Source: Euschistus heros (Eukaryota; Arthropoda; Insecta; Hemiptera; Pentatomidae). Taken from it: a DNA stretch of 64,000 nt. The translations under genes were made by a program, and so were the position numbers. Positions 35,601 through 48,500 of this stretch are shown here, piece after piece; the stretch's first letter is position 1, and each line of letters starts with the position of its first letter. The notes beneath the pieces were generated by a model. That model worked only from the letters and a program-made list of their open reading frames with translations. It was not told the DNA's origin and made no database searches. The stretch spans positions 1 to 64,000 of the forward strand of contig RCWM02000929.1 of NCBI GenBank assembly GCA_003667255.2, read 5' to 3'.

Positions 35601-38600
35601 AAAACTTGATGAATTGTAGATCTTGATTTCCGGAAACCACACTGCTCATTATTTAAAAGTTTTCGTTTTTCTAATTCCCAAATAAGGTGGTTATTTATGA
35701 TCTTTCCAATTAATTTACAAATAACAGAGGTCAGAGATATTCTTCGATAATTTTCTAATAATTTCGGATCTTTATCAGATTTAAGTAATGGTAAAGCAGT
35801 TGCAGAAAGCCAACATTTAGGAAAAACCCTATTGGTCCAGATTTTGTTCAAAAGGGTTAGGAGTAAGTATACGACAGAGGGAGGTGTATGTTTAATGAAT
35901 TCAATATGAACCTGATCGAGACATGGAGCTTTGGATCGCATACCTTTTTATACTAAACTGCAATTCTTCCAACGTGAGACGCGAGTTATATGGCTCTGTG
36001 TTATCTGAAATAAGTTCCGAAGCAGTGCAGACTCGATCGACAAGAGAATTCTTTGAGAGACCTAACCAATATTCTCCAAAGGCATTAACTATTTAAATTG
36101 GATCGGTGTAAGTGGTAGCGTTATATTTTATCGTTCTCGGAATTTTGGTAACTGACCTGCCTTTATTGGCCCTTATTTTGTTCCAAACTACTTTGGATGG
36201 AGTGCAAGTATTAATGGATGTTAGAAATTGAGACCAAGAAGTTCTCTTAGCCTGGTTGATGATCCATTTGGCCTCCGCCTTCGCTTTATTATAATTTATG
36301 TGAATGGTCAAAGAGGGTTGGGTTTTCAACAATTTTAGAGCTTTGTGTCGTTTGGTTATTGCGGCCCGCCATGCTGGATACTACCAAGGAACTTTTCTGG
36401 AAGACTGGTTTGCCTTTGTTCTTGGAACCAATAAGATTGCTATTTCTATTATAGCTGATGTAAAATGTTCTATATTTTCCTCATAGAATGACGACAAGGC
36501 AAAATCTCGGAACTGTTCTTCACATAATTGTGTATATTTCTTCCAATCAGCTCCACTTTCTAATATCTCCAGAAATAAACGGTTCGATTTTAAAAGACAA
36601 CAGAAGCGGAAGGTGATCACTACCTGCTAAATAGCAATGGAAATAAGATAAAGGGATTACAGGAAATGCAGCTGTAGCTAATAGCCCAGTCAATGAAGGC
36701 AAGAAATTAGCCTTTGTCGCAACTAATTAGGGGAAAGCTGAATTTTTGCAGGTTTTTGTATCAACAAAAACACTAAGTCCCGACCCCCACCCCTCTTGCT
36801 TTTCCCACTACCCCTTCAGCAACATTAGAAGTACGGAACTCTGGTTATATGTCGACAGCTCGAAACCTAATTATGCTATCGGAGTGTTCTTTTTTTTATT
36901 TTGCTTCTAATAATATTACATACAAACACGTTATGTTATATACACTTTTTATGTAGATAGCTTAGATTCGCCGTAATACTTAATTATATACAGAAAACTG
37001 CCACTACAAAAAACAAAAAGTAACTTCAACAAAATATAGATTTTTATCATTACGTTTTTAGAAGAAAAGTGTTAAGCAAAACTTATAGATAATATAATTA
37101 GCTTTAAAATTATGTGTCTCATAACGCATAACATTAAAACGATGGCTTCATATAGAGCGTTGAAAGAGATGTGGACACCGGTGCGCAGGTCCCAGCAGGG
37201 CTGTGCCGAGGTGCACAAACGCATATACTGCTGTTCATGATCATTAATAGTCATTTAGTTGAAATGCAGCAACAATGAAATAACCTTTATTTTTAGGTTA
37301 TTATTTCCAAAGTGCATTTTTTTTTTTTTTTTTTTGCTATAATAGTTTATAGTTTACTTGTATAACTGATATAGTACAAAATTTAGCATCGGAGATTCAA
37401 CGCCAAAAATCAAAAGATCTGATTGCTTAATATTGTTCACCACCCTTAGCTCTAAATGTGATAAAAAGTCTTCTTCAAAATACCTTCTGGTTTAGGGGAG
37501 GGAGGGGGGTGAAAGTCGTATGTTGTTGGCTGTCTGATCTCGGAACTCGGAAAACGTTACTTTTTGCACATATATACATAAAAAAGCAAAGCAAATTTGC
37601 AAAAAATGTCATTTTATTCCTCTCTTTCTCATATCATAATTTTAGAGCTGTGGGGGAGGGAAATATAGAAGATTTTTTACTTGAGGCAAGTCGCAGTTCT
37701 CCGGAATAACACGTTAGTCGGTACCCATTTGGCCATAACTCCGAAACTATTTGTCTGATTCAAATTTCATTTTTTTTCAAATGAAAGCTGGTTAAATTTA
37801 CTACAGTAAATCAAATAATTTAATAAATTAATAAATAATTTTGACCTAGTCTCGTTTAACACCCATAGCAGAATATTGAGAAACCCGTACTGTTGTGAAA
37901 AACACGTATTTTTCGGCACATTTATCATAATAACTCCAGAACTATTTCTCCGATTCAAAATATATTTTTTCCATCTGAAAGCTGTTTAAATTTACTATAA
38001 GACCTTTTATATTATTTTGATTGAATTCCGTGAAATGCCCATGACAGCAAGCTGAGTACTCCGTACTATTTCGGGATTCACTTTTTCTTCGAAACATTTA
38101 TCACTATAACTCCAAAACTATTTGTTTGATTCGAAATTTATTTTCCCATATAAAAGCTGGTTAAATTTACTATTAGACCTAATATACTTAATTCTGATTA
38201 AAATCCGAGAAATACCCACAACAAAACGCTAAATGTGTATGCTTTGGCAAAATGTGACGATTTTGAAATGTTCAATGGGCTTCCATAGGTATTTTCCGGG
38301 ATTCAATCAAAATTTCATATATAGTATCTCATAGAAAATTTAAACAACTTTCAGATAAATCGGACGGACGGCTCGCATCGGACGGATTGGATTTTTAGAT
38401 TCGACTTATTATTTTAATAGGAAGTGCGCACTTCCACCTTTCAGCATCGTTCGTATCGGCATTCGGAAATGCCGATAGGAATCTCGAGAGGGGCATTTAA
38501 GCCGACGGCTCCGTTCTGAATTGATAACGTTACCGGAAATTCTAAGATGGAAACAATGAAATATAACGTTACTTACATGTTTTATTAGGTAATTATTTGT

Positions 38601-41600
38601 CTTTTGTTAATGAAATTTGGCAATAAGATTGTGCTTTCTAGTTATTGTGATTTTTTCATATTCGAATTTTCATAAAGGTATGTTTGCAGTATATTGAGCA
38701 TTTCAATATTTTTATGGCTGTTTGATTTAGTATTAATGTTACAATTGACTTCAAATGAATAAATCTTCCGTCGCTGTTCCTCTTCTTCTTCTTCTGCTAA
38801 CAAACAACTAATAGTCACAACTTCTTCTTCACTACTGCTATCCATAGGAAATACTATTTACAATTTCCACAACAAGAGCAGTGACACCTTCATTGAACGC
38901 CGATTATGTCATGACTAGTGGGGAGTGGAACGCCGTAAATCCAGTTGCTCCGATGTTGCCAGGTGTGTGCAGTAACATCTAAAATCCGAATCTGTCCGAT
39001 GAGAGCCGTCCGTTCGATGACGAAAGGTGTGCGCCTACCTTAAGTATTAAGTAGTATGGCGAATCTAAGCTATCTAAATAAAAAGTGTATATAACATAAC
39101 CTGTTTGTAATATTATTAGGAGTAAAATAAAATAAAAAAAACACTCCGATAGCATAATTAGGTTTCGATTAGTCGACATATAACCAGAGTTCCGTACTTC
39201 TAATGTTGTTGAAGGGGTGGGGGGGGGGAGCAAGAGGGGTGGGGGTCGGGACTTTGTGTTTTTTAGAGTATACTTTATGTACTAACACTCTGTAAAAATT
39301 CAGCTTTCCCCTGATTAGTTGCGACACGAAAACTTTATTTACTGGGCTATAAACAAATATCAATTTGTTTTGTGGGCACGACTATAAAAAGATGGCTTGT
39401 GGGGACTGTACAAAATAAGAGAGAATTCATCTATTATAGATTCAATTATTTTCCCCTGGGAATGGGGGTGATTATTTAAACCCCACGTCGGGCTATGGGC
39501 GTTCGTGTCTCCGAATACAAGGAAAGGGTGCAGTAATTCGAGCATAAGTTCTTTTAAGTCTTCGTATGTAATTATTTCGAAAGGATGGAGGTAATCAGTA
39601 CATACGGTGAACTGAACGGTGAGGTGAACAATTGCTGCGGCTGCTTCTATTTTTGAGGATAGTTTTAATGCTGTGTAACTAATTCCCTTTGTAAATGCCG
39701 ACAATACCCCCCCTGCTAGCATCTGTGTTTGAAGAATATGTCTTGTTTATGCAGTTATAAGATGAGTTTAAGGTAGATTGATGGGCTTTTAGATGGGTTT
39801 CTTTGAGGGACAATAGTTTGATAATAGTAGTTTTATGTCATTGTAGTTTTGATAAACACCATCACAGTTCCATATATGTGAAATATATGAAAAATGAGAT
39901 CGTGTTTACTAAAATTTTGACTTTGTAATTGAGTTTTTTAATTGAGTTTGTAGTTGACTTGAAATGAGATCTATGTGGATGAATATTTTAGGAACTGTTC
40001 TAGGCTATGAGCATTACCAGTAAAACGGTTTGGATTTCAGATGGACATATAAATCTTTCAGCATAGCTATCAATCTAATTAACTCCTATAAAGATTATAA
40101 TAATTATACATTATACATAAGTTAATCACTTACTCATTTACTACGAAAAGTCCATACTTCATCGTCTGAGGTACCATCACTTCATCGTAGTTGTAGTGAA
40201 TAGCGTCCATTGTCGCCTTCACTACATCTTCCATTTCTACGATTATATTTATACTGAAACATTTTATTACAATATAATACATTTCATGTTAGTAATACAG
40301 AAGAAAAATAATATCATTAATAAAGATAAATAAAAAAAAAAAAAAAAGAGCGAAGGAAAAAAAACTAGGAATGTGCCGATTCCCGATTCAACCGGTTCTT
40401 GTGAAAAGAATCGATATCGAGAATCGATGACCCAAAGTCGATTCCTATGAACGGATCGATGATTTTTTTTTTTTTTTTTTTTTTTTGACTTTATATATTT
40501 ATTCACAGCTTTCAATAAAAAGATAGTATTTTAATGTATAATTATGTTATATTATACATACATCGATTTTTCATATCGATTAAAAGTAAAAGATAATTCA
40601 TTTTAAAATATATTTTATATCTTATAATAGGAAAACAATTTTTCATATGCAAACTTGATCAAACTGCTCATTAAAGAATTATAACATTAAAGAAAAAAAA
40701 AGGAAAAAAAGAAGTAATAAATGAAATGGGAATATTTATTCTCCTAATTATAGTTAATAATATAAAATATTTCTTGTATCCGCCCCAACCCCAGGTAGCC
40801 CCCGCCCCCAGCCACAGCCCCACAGGACCCCTGAGAAAATTGATTAAGAGAATAAATATTGTATATTTTATAATATGTTAATTTTTATAATATATTAAAT
40901 GAATTAAGGTAAAATTTGTTATATAAGTATTATTTTGTTGGAAGATTAGTTAGATATTGTTAAGCAGATCATTTTCTTTTAAAAAATTAAGAACTGTTTT
41001 GGCTTTAGATATATCATTTCCGAGGGTGTCCGAAATGTTAGTTGAAAATCCTATTCTAGCTAATTTCGCGAGATAGAAAGCGCATTCTTGAAATATATGT
41101 TTCACAGTTAGGGAGCCATTGCAATGTTGGCACCTTGGCGGTGGCTGCTTCGTTATCAGATGTAAGTGGGTCAGCCTCGTATGGCCGATCCTTAATCTAG
41201 TCATAGCTACCTCCTCCCTACGATTCTGATGACTCGATGTGATCCATGGCTTTACTGATTTTTTAATTTCCTTTAACTTGTTTGGTGGACTTTCATTCCA
41301 CATATTTTGCCAATTTTGTAGAATTTCATTTTTGAGGGGATGGCTCATTTCTTGTGGTGTTAAAATAGCCACGCCACGGCCAGGGAGGGTAAGTGCTTGT
41401 TTCGCTGCTATGTCAGCTAGTTCATTGCCAATAATCCCTGTGTGACTCGGAATCCAGATGAAGTAGACCGACTTTCCCATGTTTTCTAATATATTGAGGT
41501 AGTAATGGATTTTTAGAATAATCGGATGTTTGGGGTAAATGTTGTTGATGCCTTTTAATGAGCTCAACGAATCCGTAACTATGGCGATGATGCTTTGATC

Positions 41601-44600
41601 TATTGACATGGAGAAGTGGAGAGCTGATGATATTGCATGGAGCTCGGCCGTAAATATATTGCATAGTTTGTGTAGTTTTATTTTATGAGTGGAGTTATGG
41701 GTAACAAAAGATGATGCGGTTGAGCAGTCGGATTTAGATCCGTCAGTATAAATTTCGAAAGGTTTTGGTATGTTTTGAAGGAGACAGAGAAATTCAGATT
41801 TGTATACAGAAGGAGGGGTATTATTTTTAGGAAGTTTGGTTAATTGAAGCAGTGTTTTAGGAGGTTTGTTTGTCCATGGAGGGTTATAAACTTCTTGTTT
41901 ATATATTGGTATTTCTTGTAGGAATTTGATAGCTGACTTTACTCTTTCCGAAAAAGGAAGTGTTGCGTTCGGCTTTTTTGAAAATAATTTAGCGAATTTT
42001 GATTTAAAAATGTATTTATGTGCTGGGTGTTCGGAATAAGGTAGGATTTTGGAGATATAATTAACTGCTAACTCCAAAATCCTACCTTATTCAAGGAGTT
42101 AAAAAGATTCCAATCTGCTCTGTCTAGGACCCATCTCGGTTTGGTGTGAGTGGGGTTAATATTTATGAATTTCATAAGCAAAGGGAAGTGGTCGCTACCA
42201 TATGGTCTGGTGAAGCTGTCCAGTTTATTATATTGTAAAGGCTAGGGCTGCAAAGGGAAAGGTCAATTGAGGAGAATGTTCTATAGCTGGAGCTAAGGAA
42301 CGTAGGTTCGCCGGTGTTAAGTAGGAGAAGATTTGAGTGGTCTAAAAAGCTTTCTATTACTTTACCTCGAACGTTAGTATCCTGTGAACCCCATAAGGGA
42401 TTGTGGCCATTAAAATCTCCAACAAAGAGAACAGGTTGTGGCAATTGTTTGTATATGTCTAGTAGGCTTTTTGTATCTATTGTACGGTCCTGTGATAAAT
42501 AGAGGTTGCAAATGGTCAAGTTGAAGCGAAGGTGAATGGAGACTGCTACAGTCTGGAGGTGGGAGTTTAATGGTAATTGTTTGGAGTATACAGATTTGTT
42601 TACCGCTATTAAAACCCCATGATGATTATTGTTTGAGTTTGAAGTATCATTTCTGTAGATTTTAAAATTTTTTTAGACTGAATTTGTCATTTGCTGAGAG
42701 ATGAGTCTCTTGGAGGGCTAGGCAAAACGGGTCTTTATCCTGGATAAGTACCTTCAGGTCATTGAAATGAGTCTTTAAGCCGTTACAATTCCATTGAACT
42801 AGGGTCATAAAAAATTATTTGTAATGGGTTAGAAATATATAGACAAATAAATATAAAATAAAATAGCTTTGTATGACCCATTGTAGCAGAATATGTATAT
42901 AATACACCAATAACCACAATAATGTGGTAGGTAATACAGAATTGTTGTAATGTAATATGTAAAGATATAGTAGGCAGGAATAATCAAATAAAGTAATGAA
43001 AATGAATACATAAACAAATAGAAATAGATAAAGAAGTGAATGAGTGTAAATAAAACAATAAGAATATATGATACATATTAGAGGAATAGAAAAGCATAAA
43101 ATATAAATTATTAAATGAGAGGGAAAGTATTTAAGAGCTTGTTGATCATGAGGTGATGGCGAGGATAAATATACGGAAAACGATGGGTAAATATAAATAA
43201 GTAAGTACAATATTATAAATATCATAAAATTTAGAGGAATATAAGTACATAAAATATATAATACAAGATAGAGAGAAAAGTAATACAGAGCTTGTTCTTG
43301 ATTCGGAGCCAATGTTAAGTATATATAAACAATTGAGAAAATATAAATAAATAAGTATGTATATACGATGCAATTTAGAGGAGTATAAATAGATAAAATA
43401 TATATAGCGAGAAGAAGGGATAAGTAAAAAGGGGTATATATATGGGATAATGACGATAATATTTCATAAGTGCGTACAGTATAAGTTATATTCTTATAAC
43501 TTATACTGTTACCCTGATTGTAAAACGGGGGCTGCGGTATGTTATAAACATATAAAATATATTTAGTGAGAGAAAAAAGAGAAGTCAAGCATACATACTA
43601 TAATATTAATATTATAAATGTATTGAGTATATATTATATGGTAGAAGATATATTCGTAGGACGAAAATAATGGTAGGTGAATAGAGTTTAAAAAGGCTAG
43701 TGTTAATGTTTCGTTAATGTTTATGGTGATAAATGGCAATAGTAAACAGATGTTAAGATATCCGTAAGCAGAGATCTTATTATTGTTATTGTTATGGTTA
43801 TTAACTTCAATAGCAATGACGTTTGGGATATTATACATTAGAAATGTTATAAAGCAGCTATTATTTTTAATTTTAAGAGAAATATTTTTGTTATATATAT
43901 TTATTAAGTGAGTAAATAATGTAATAACTATTGATTAATACAATTTTATTGGGTTTTTTTTTATCATTCTTAAAGAGTACGGTTTAAGAGCTATCTTTTA
44001 GTTTTTTTCTTTTTTAATATTTTTTTTTTTATGGGTCACTCTAGTGAACTCTTGTTCTTCGGATATCTGGCCCGTGTCATCAATAGACATAGGCGTGTCA
44101 TCTACATGAACTGAGGCTGTTTCGTCTCTAGGTTCAGTAGAGGTTGAAATGGAAGAGGTACTGGGCTCCGGCTGAGAGGAGGGCCCTACGATATTTCTAC
44201 TACTCCTCGTCACTCTGACTGGATTAGTAGAAGTGGGGTGGGGGCAGGAATAGGGATGGGAGGGGGGAGGGAGGGGATAAGAGGGGGGAGGGAGGGGATA
44301 GGGGGAGTGGACTTACAATGAGCTTGGTCCAAAAGCATCGATGTACTTTGAGTACAATTTAATTTTTTAATTTCTTTTTTTGATTCATTATTTTCTGTAG
44401 CCTCGCTAGGTTTATTAATCTCGATTGTTTGGTTATTATTTGAAAAATAATATATTATGTTGGCCTGAATGGCAGCGTCTTTTTTTTCTACTTTTTTTTC
44501 TCTATTTTTTGTAATTTCTGCAAATGTTGCATTGAAGTGAACTGGATTTTTTTCTTTATAAATTCTTTTGGCATCGTTTAGTGAAACTTTGTTATTCACT

Positions 44601-45519
44601 TGAATAGCCTTGATTTCCTTTTGTAAGACGAAAACAGGGCAGGAACGGTTAAGCGCATTATGGGGGCCATTACAGTTTATACATTTGGCTGGCTGGTTAC
44701 ATTTTATATTTTCACCATGTCGTGGCTGAGCACATTGTACGCAAACGGATTCTTTTTTGCAGTGGATTGTTGGATGAGAAAAACCTAGGCAGTTGAAGCA
44801 TCTTAAGGGATTCGGAATGTAGGGCTGAACTCGAACCGTTTCATATCCAATGTTTAAAGTTTCGGGTGGTTTAGAGGTAGGAAAGGTAATGATGTAACTG
44901 TGGGTCAATATTTCATTTCCCTTACTTTTTGTTTTAATCCTAACTATATCTTTAATAATCGGGGTTAGTTCTTTTTTAATTTCCTCAATTTCCAAGTATT
45001 GAAAATCATAACACCGTACCACGCCTTTACTATAATTTAATGTATTGTGTGGCGTTATCTCTACTGGATATTGACCCCCGAAGTCTTTACAAGATAAGAG
45101 CTTGTTTGATTGGTTATTATTTAATGTTTCGATTAAAAGAGATCCATCTCTCAATTTTTTTACATTTTTAACATCTCCTACCAGATTGGAAATTACTTTC
45201 TGAATAAAGAAGGGTGATGTTTTTCTAAAATCTTCTTCATCTATTCTTTTTGCCACTAAATATGTAGGAAAGTATTTTTCTACATTTTGGGGAAAGATTT
45301 TGTCGGGTGGAAATTTAATTCGGCCCCGAGCCCACTTTCTTTTTTTTGTCTTTGGACTGGATAAATCGGGAGGATCAGGAGGCTCTCCCATAATTTAACT
45401 TCAATGCTCCTCAATAGCCAAAAAAAATTAAATAAAATAAATTAATTGTTTTAATAACAAAAAGTACCTAAATAAAATTAATATACCTTATTCAAAAATA
45501 AATTTTTTCACTTCTATAA

Positions 45520-45564
<45 letters not shown>

Positions 45565-48500
45565 ATTAAACATTAATAAGAAAGTAAATAATAAAATCTC
45601 TTTAAGAATAATATAACCATAAAAAATAAAGAAATGAAGAAAAGTTTATAAAAGAAAGAAAATAAGTCTTATCTGCTGGAGTGGGTAATTCTCTGCGACT
45701 CGGATATTGAAAATATTTTATATTTTTATTTACGGTTAATAGCAATGTAGCTAGAACCTTATGAAAAATCATCAGATAAAATATAAGAATAGAGATCTCT
45801 AATCTTGTTAAAAATCATTAGATCTACCAGGAAACTATTGGGGTATATGAAAGAGTTGGTGTAAAAATAATGCAGGCTATTATACAGGGTGAGTATCTCT
45901 TAGTATAAAAAAAAAAATTGGATTAAACTAGATCAAAAATGTAGCTAAATGCCGCAAATCTCACCTTTCTATTCCAATCCGTTGCAGATATACGATAAAT
46001 CGAAGACTTTTTTGAGGAAATCACGGTTCTTTTTTTTTTTTTTTTTCCCATAAAAACTGTAATATCTCCATTTTGTCTAAATATTTTTCAAATTTTGGCC
46101 ACATTTTCAGATTTAGCATTAAATTCCCTATAAGAACAGAGTACACGTAACCTTGAATTTTACAAACTTGGTATCTAAAGAACAGCTTGATCTTCACCTT
46201 ATTTGGGGAAGTCACAATGTCTTATTTACTTCAACGCTCACCGTTTTTCGTAAAAACTATCCACAAAACGTCAAATCTCACAAAAACTTGCAAATTTAAT
46301 CAGCTTTCGAATGATATGTTAAACGTAATGATTTTGTTTCAATTTCATGGAGATATTTAATTTTGAAACCGAAAAAACATGGTGTTCTCATTTTGTATAC
46401 AAATCAGTTACTTGGGTAAATAAAACATTATGACAATCCCTTAATGGAAATGTGCATTTTAAACATAATAAACTCTTCATTGGAATAAAAAGCAAAGGAA
46501 AAAATGATTGTTTAATAGAAAATAAAGGAAAACTGTCAATAAAGCGACACTACATCAGAGGATCTCATGTTAATACATTTATTTATTTATTATGTGATTT
46601 ATGGCTAGGTGAGTCTCATTTTTTACAGGGGAAGGCATTTCGACCATTCATAATAACGATATACATGGATTGGTAGAAATGCCATCCCCTGTAAAAACAG
46701 ACTCATCTGCCCATACTTCAAAAAGTAGTATTCTTAGACACAACCTGCATTCAGTAGCTAACGGCAAAACTAAGGTCTATGTTCATTATCACTGGGTTTT
46801 AAACATTACATTGAAAATCTAATAAAATAAATCCTAAATAATAATAATAAATAAATAAATGTAATAACATGAGATCCTCTGATGTAGTGTCGCTTTATTG
46901 ACAGTTTTCCTTTATTTTCTATTAAACAATCATTTTTTCCCTTGCTTTTTATTCCAATGAAGAGTTTATTATGTTTAAAATGCACATTTCCATTAAGGGA
47001 TTGTCATAATGTTTTATTTACCCAAGTAACTGATTTGTATACAAAATGAGAACACCATGTTTTTTCGGTTTCAAAATTAAATATCTCCATGAAATTGAAA
47101 CAAAATCATTACGTTTAACATATCATTCGAAAGCTGATTAAATTTGCAAGTTTTTGTGAGATTTGACGTTTTGTGGATAGTTTTTACGAAAAACGGTGAG
47201 CGTTGAAGTAAATAAGACATTGTGACTTCCCCAAATAAGGTGAAGATCAAGCTGTTCTTTAGATACCAAGTTTTGTAAAATTCAAGGTTACGTGTACTCT
47301 GTTCTTATAGGGAATTTAATGCTAAATCTGAAAATGTGGCCAAAATTTGAAAAATATTTAGACAAAATGGAGATATTACAGTTTTTATGGGAAAAAACGT
47401 GATTTCCTCAAAAAAGTCTTCGATTTATCGTATATATGCAACGGATTGGAATAGAAAGGTGAGATTTGCGGCATTTAGCTACATTTTTGATCTAGTTTAA
47501 CCCAATTTTTTTTTTTACACTAAGAGATACTCACCCTGTATGTGACACAAAAACAAAGAGGTGTGGCTGTGTTGTAACGGGTTATATTTTCTGACTAACA
47601 TATTTTTATTTATATTTTTAGGATAAAAGCAAGGAATCAAATAATTACTGTGTTACAATATAACTTTATTAATTATAGGTCTGTGGTACGAAAAGTAACG
47701 TTTTTGGAGAGGTTTTAATATAAGCATGAAGTCGGACAATGAGCGGTTTTGTGAGATATCAACATTAAAGTATCCAACTATCATAACCAGTATAGTAAGA
47801 TTTTAGCGCTTATTTTGGAATATTTAAACAACGACCGAAACATAAAGAGTTTAATTTCTGCCCGGATGGATATACACACATCTGAATACGAATTTGAAGA
47901 TGGCATTAGCCGTTACGTTTACTAGACAGACATTACCAGGAGTTGCGTCTTTCATTTCCAAATCGATTACAGAAAAATCCATGTTATCTCTATTACAATC
48001 AGTAAAGCTATTGATGTTGCGATATGTGGTGACTCCACCGGCTCTGCGACTTGATGATGATACCGCTACCGATGATGTAGTTGCAATTTGTCTGTTATTA
48101 GCGGTATTACAATATGATCTCAGATAAAAGCTAGGCACATCCACTGACATAAAATTTTCCATCCAAGTTTCGCTGATTGCCAAATAATCAGATCAGTTGA
48201 TGATTGTATCAGTAGAGATGTCTTCTGAGTGCGCGACCAAGCTCTGTGCATTAATGGCGGTAATAAAGTATAAAACAATGTTGATCAGGAACTTTTCCGT
48301 TCCCGGCACAGCTTGACTCGGTCATATGGTGTTTCATTATTACCATTCGATTGCTCTTGAGCAGCCCTTGCCAACCGTATACGATCTCTGAATTTGGTTC
48401 TGGCTTTTCGACGCATATAGGCCGATTTTATATATTTTTGAAACAATTCTTTCATTCTAGCACCTTACATTACATTCACTGTCACAACTTTAAACTAATG

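Larger units (their letters stand above)
36682..39349. mobile_element. 2668-bp inverted-repeat element inside a LINE, TAA target duplication
   Basis: Terminal inverted repeats about 300 bp long (36682-36985 and 39043-39349), starting TAGCCCAGT.AAT.AAG. Shared blocks are gtcgcaactaat.agggga, 'agtcccgaccccc', 'agtacggaactctggttata', 'gctatcggagtgttc' and 'agatagcttagattcgcc'. TAA occurs at both flanks (36679-36681, 39350-39352); removing the element plus one TAA restores the LINE endonuclease frame. The 3-bp TAA duplication is that of PIF/Harbinger, but no transposase of its own is visible. The interior has a tandem array and a nested MITE. Confidence 0.85.
33597..39890 (-). mobile_element. I-group LINE (ORF2), split by a DNA element
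   Basis: Minus strand, 5' to 3': endonuclease start near 39885 (GNCDG..QNYNDIKLLLSN), its middle at 39722-39360, then the 36682-39349 insertion. It resumes at 36678 with the endonuclease end (SDHLPL), linker, RT at 35941-34971, RNase H at about 34700-34000 and the Cys-His tail at 33975-33735. The 3' end carries a TAAA repeat at 33597-33615. Without the insert it is about 3.6 kb. ORF1 was not found, so it is 5'-truncated near the ORF2 start. Multiple frameshifts. Confidence 0.85.
40920..45450 (-). mobile_element. I-group LINE with ORF1, endonuclease and RNase H but no RT core
   Basis: Minus strand, 5' to 3': ORF1 45391-43998, a 1.2-kb AT-rich repeat region, ORF2 start (ATG at 42808-42806), endonuclease to about 42110, then directly RNase H and C-terminal tail at 42077-40950. 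The RT domain (about 500 codons) is deleted at 42055-42092, where a 21-bp perfect inverted repeat sits. Full-length relatives should be about 1.5-2 kb longer. Confidence 0.85.

Noticed and set aside
42815..43588. 257-codon minus-strand ORF
   Set aside because: Ile/Leu/Tyr-rich periodic product of AT-rich tandem repeats between LINE ORF1 and ORF2; no family resemblance, and overlapping frames are open for the same reason.
47894..48127. 77-codon plus-strand ORF
   Set aside because: Antisense of the LINE endonuclease fragment.
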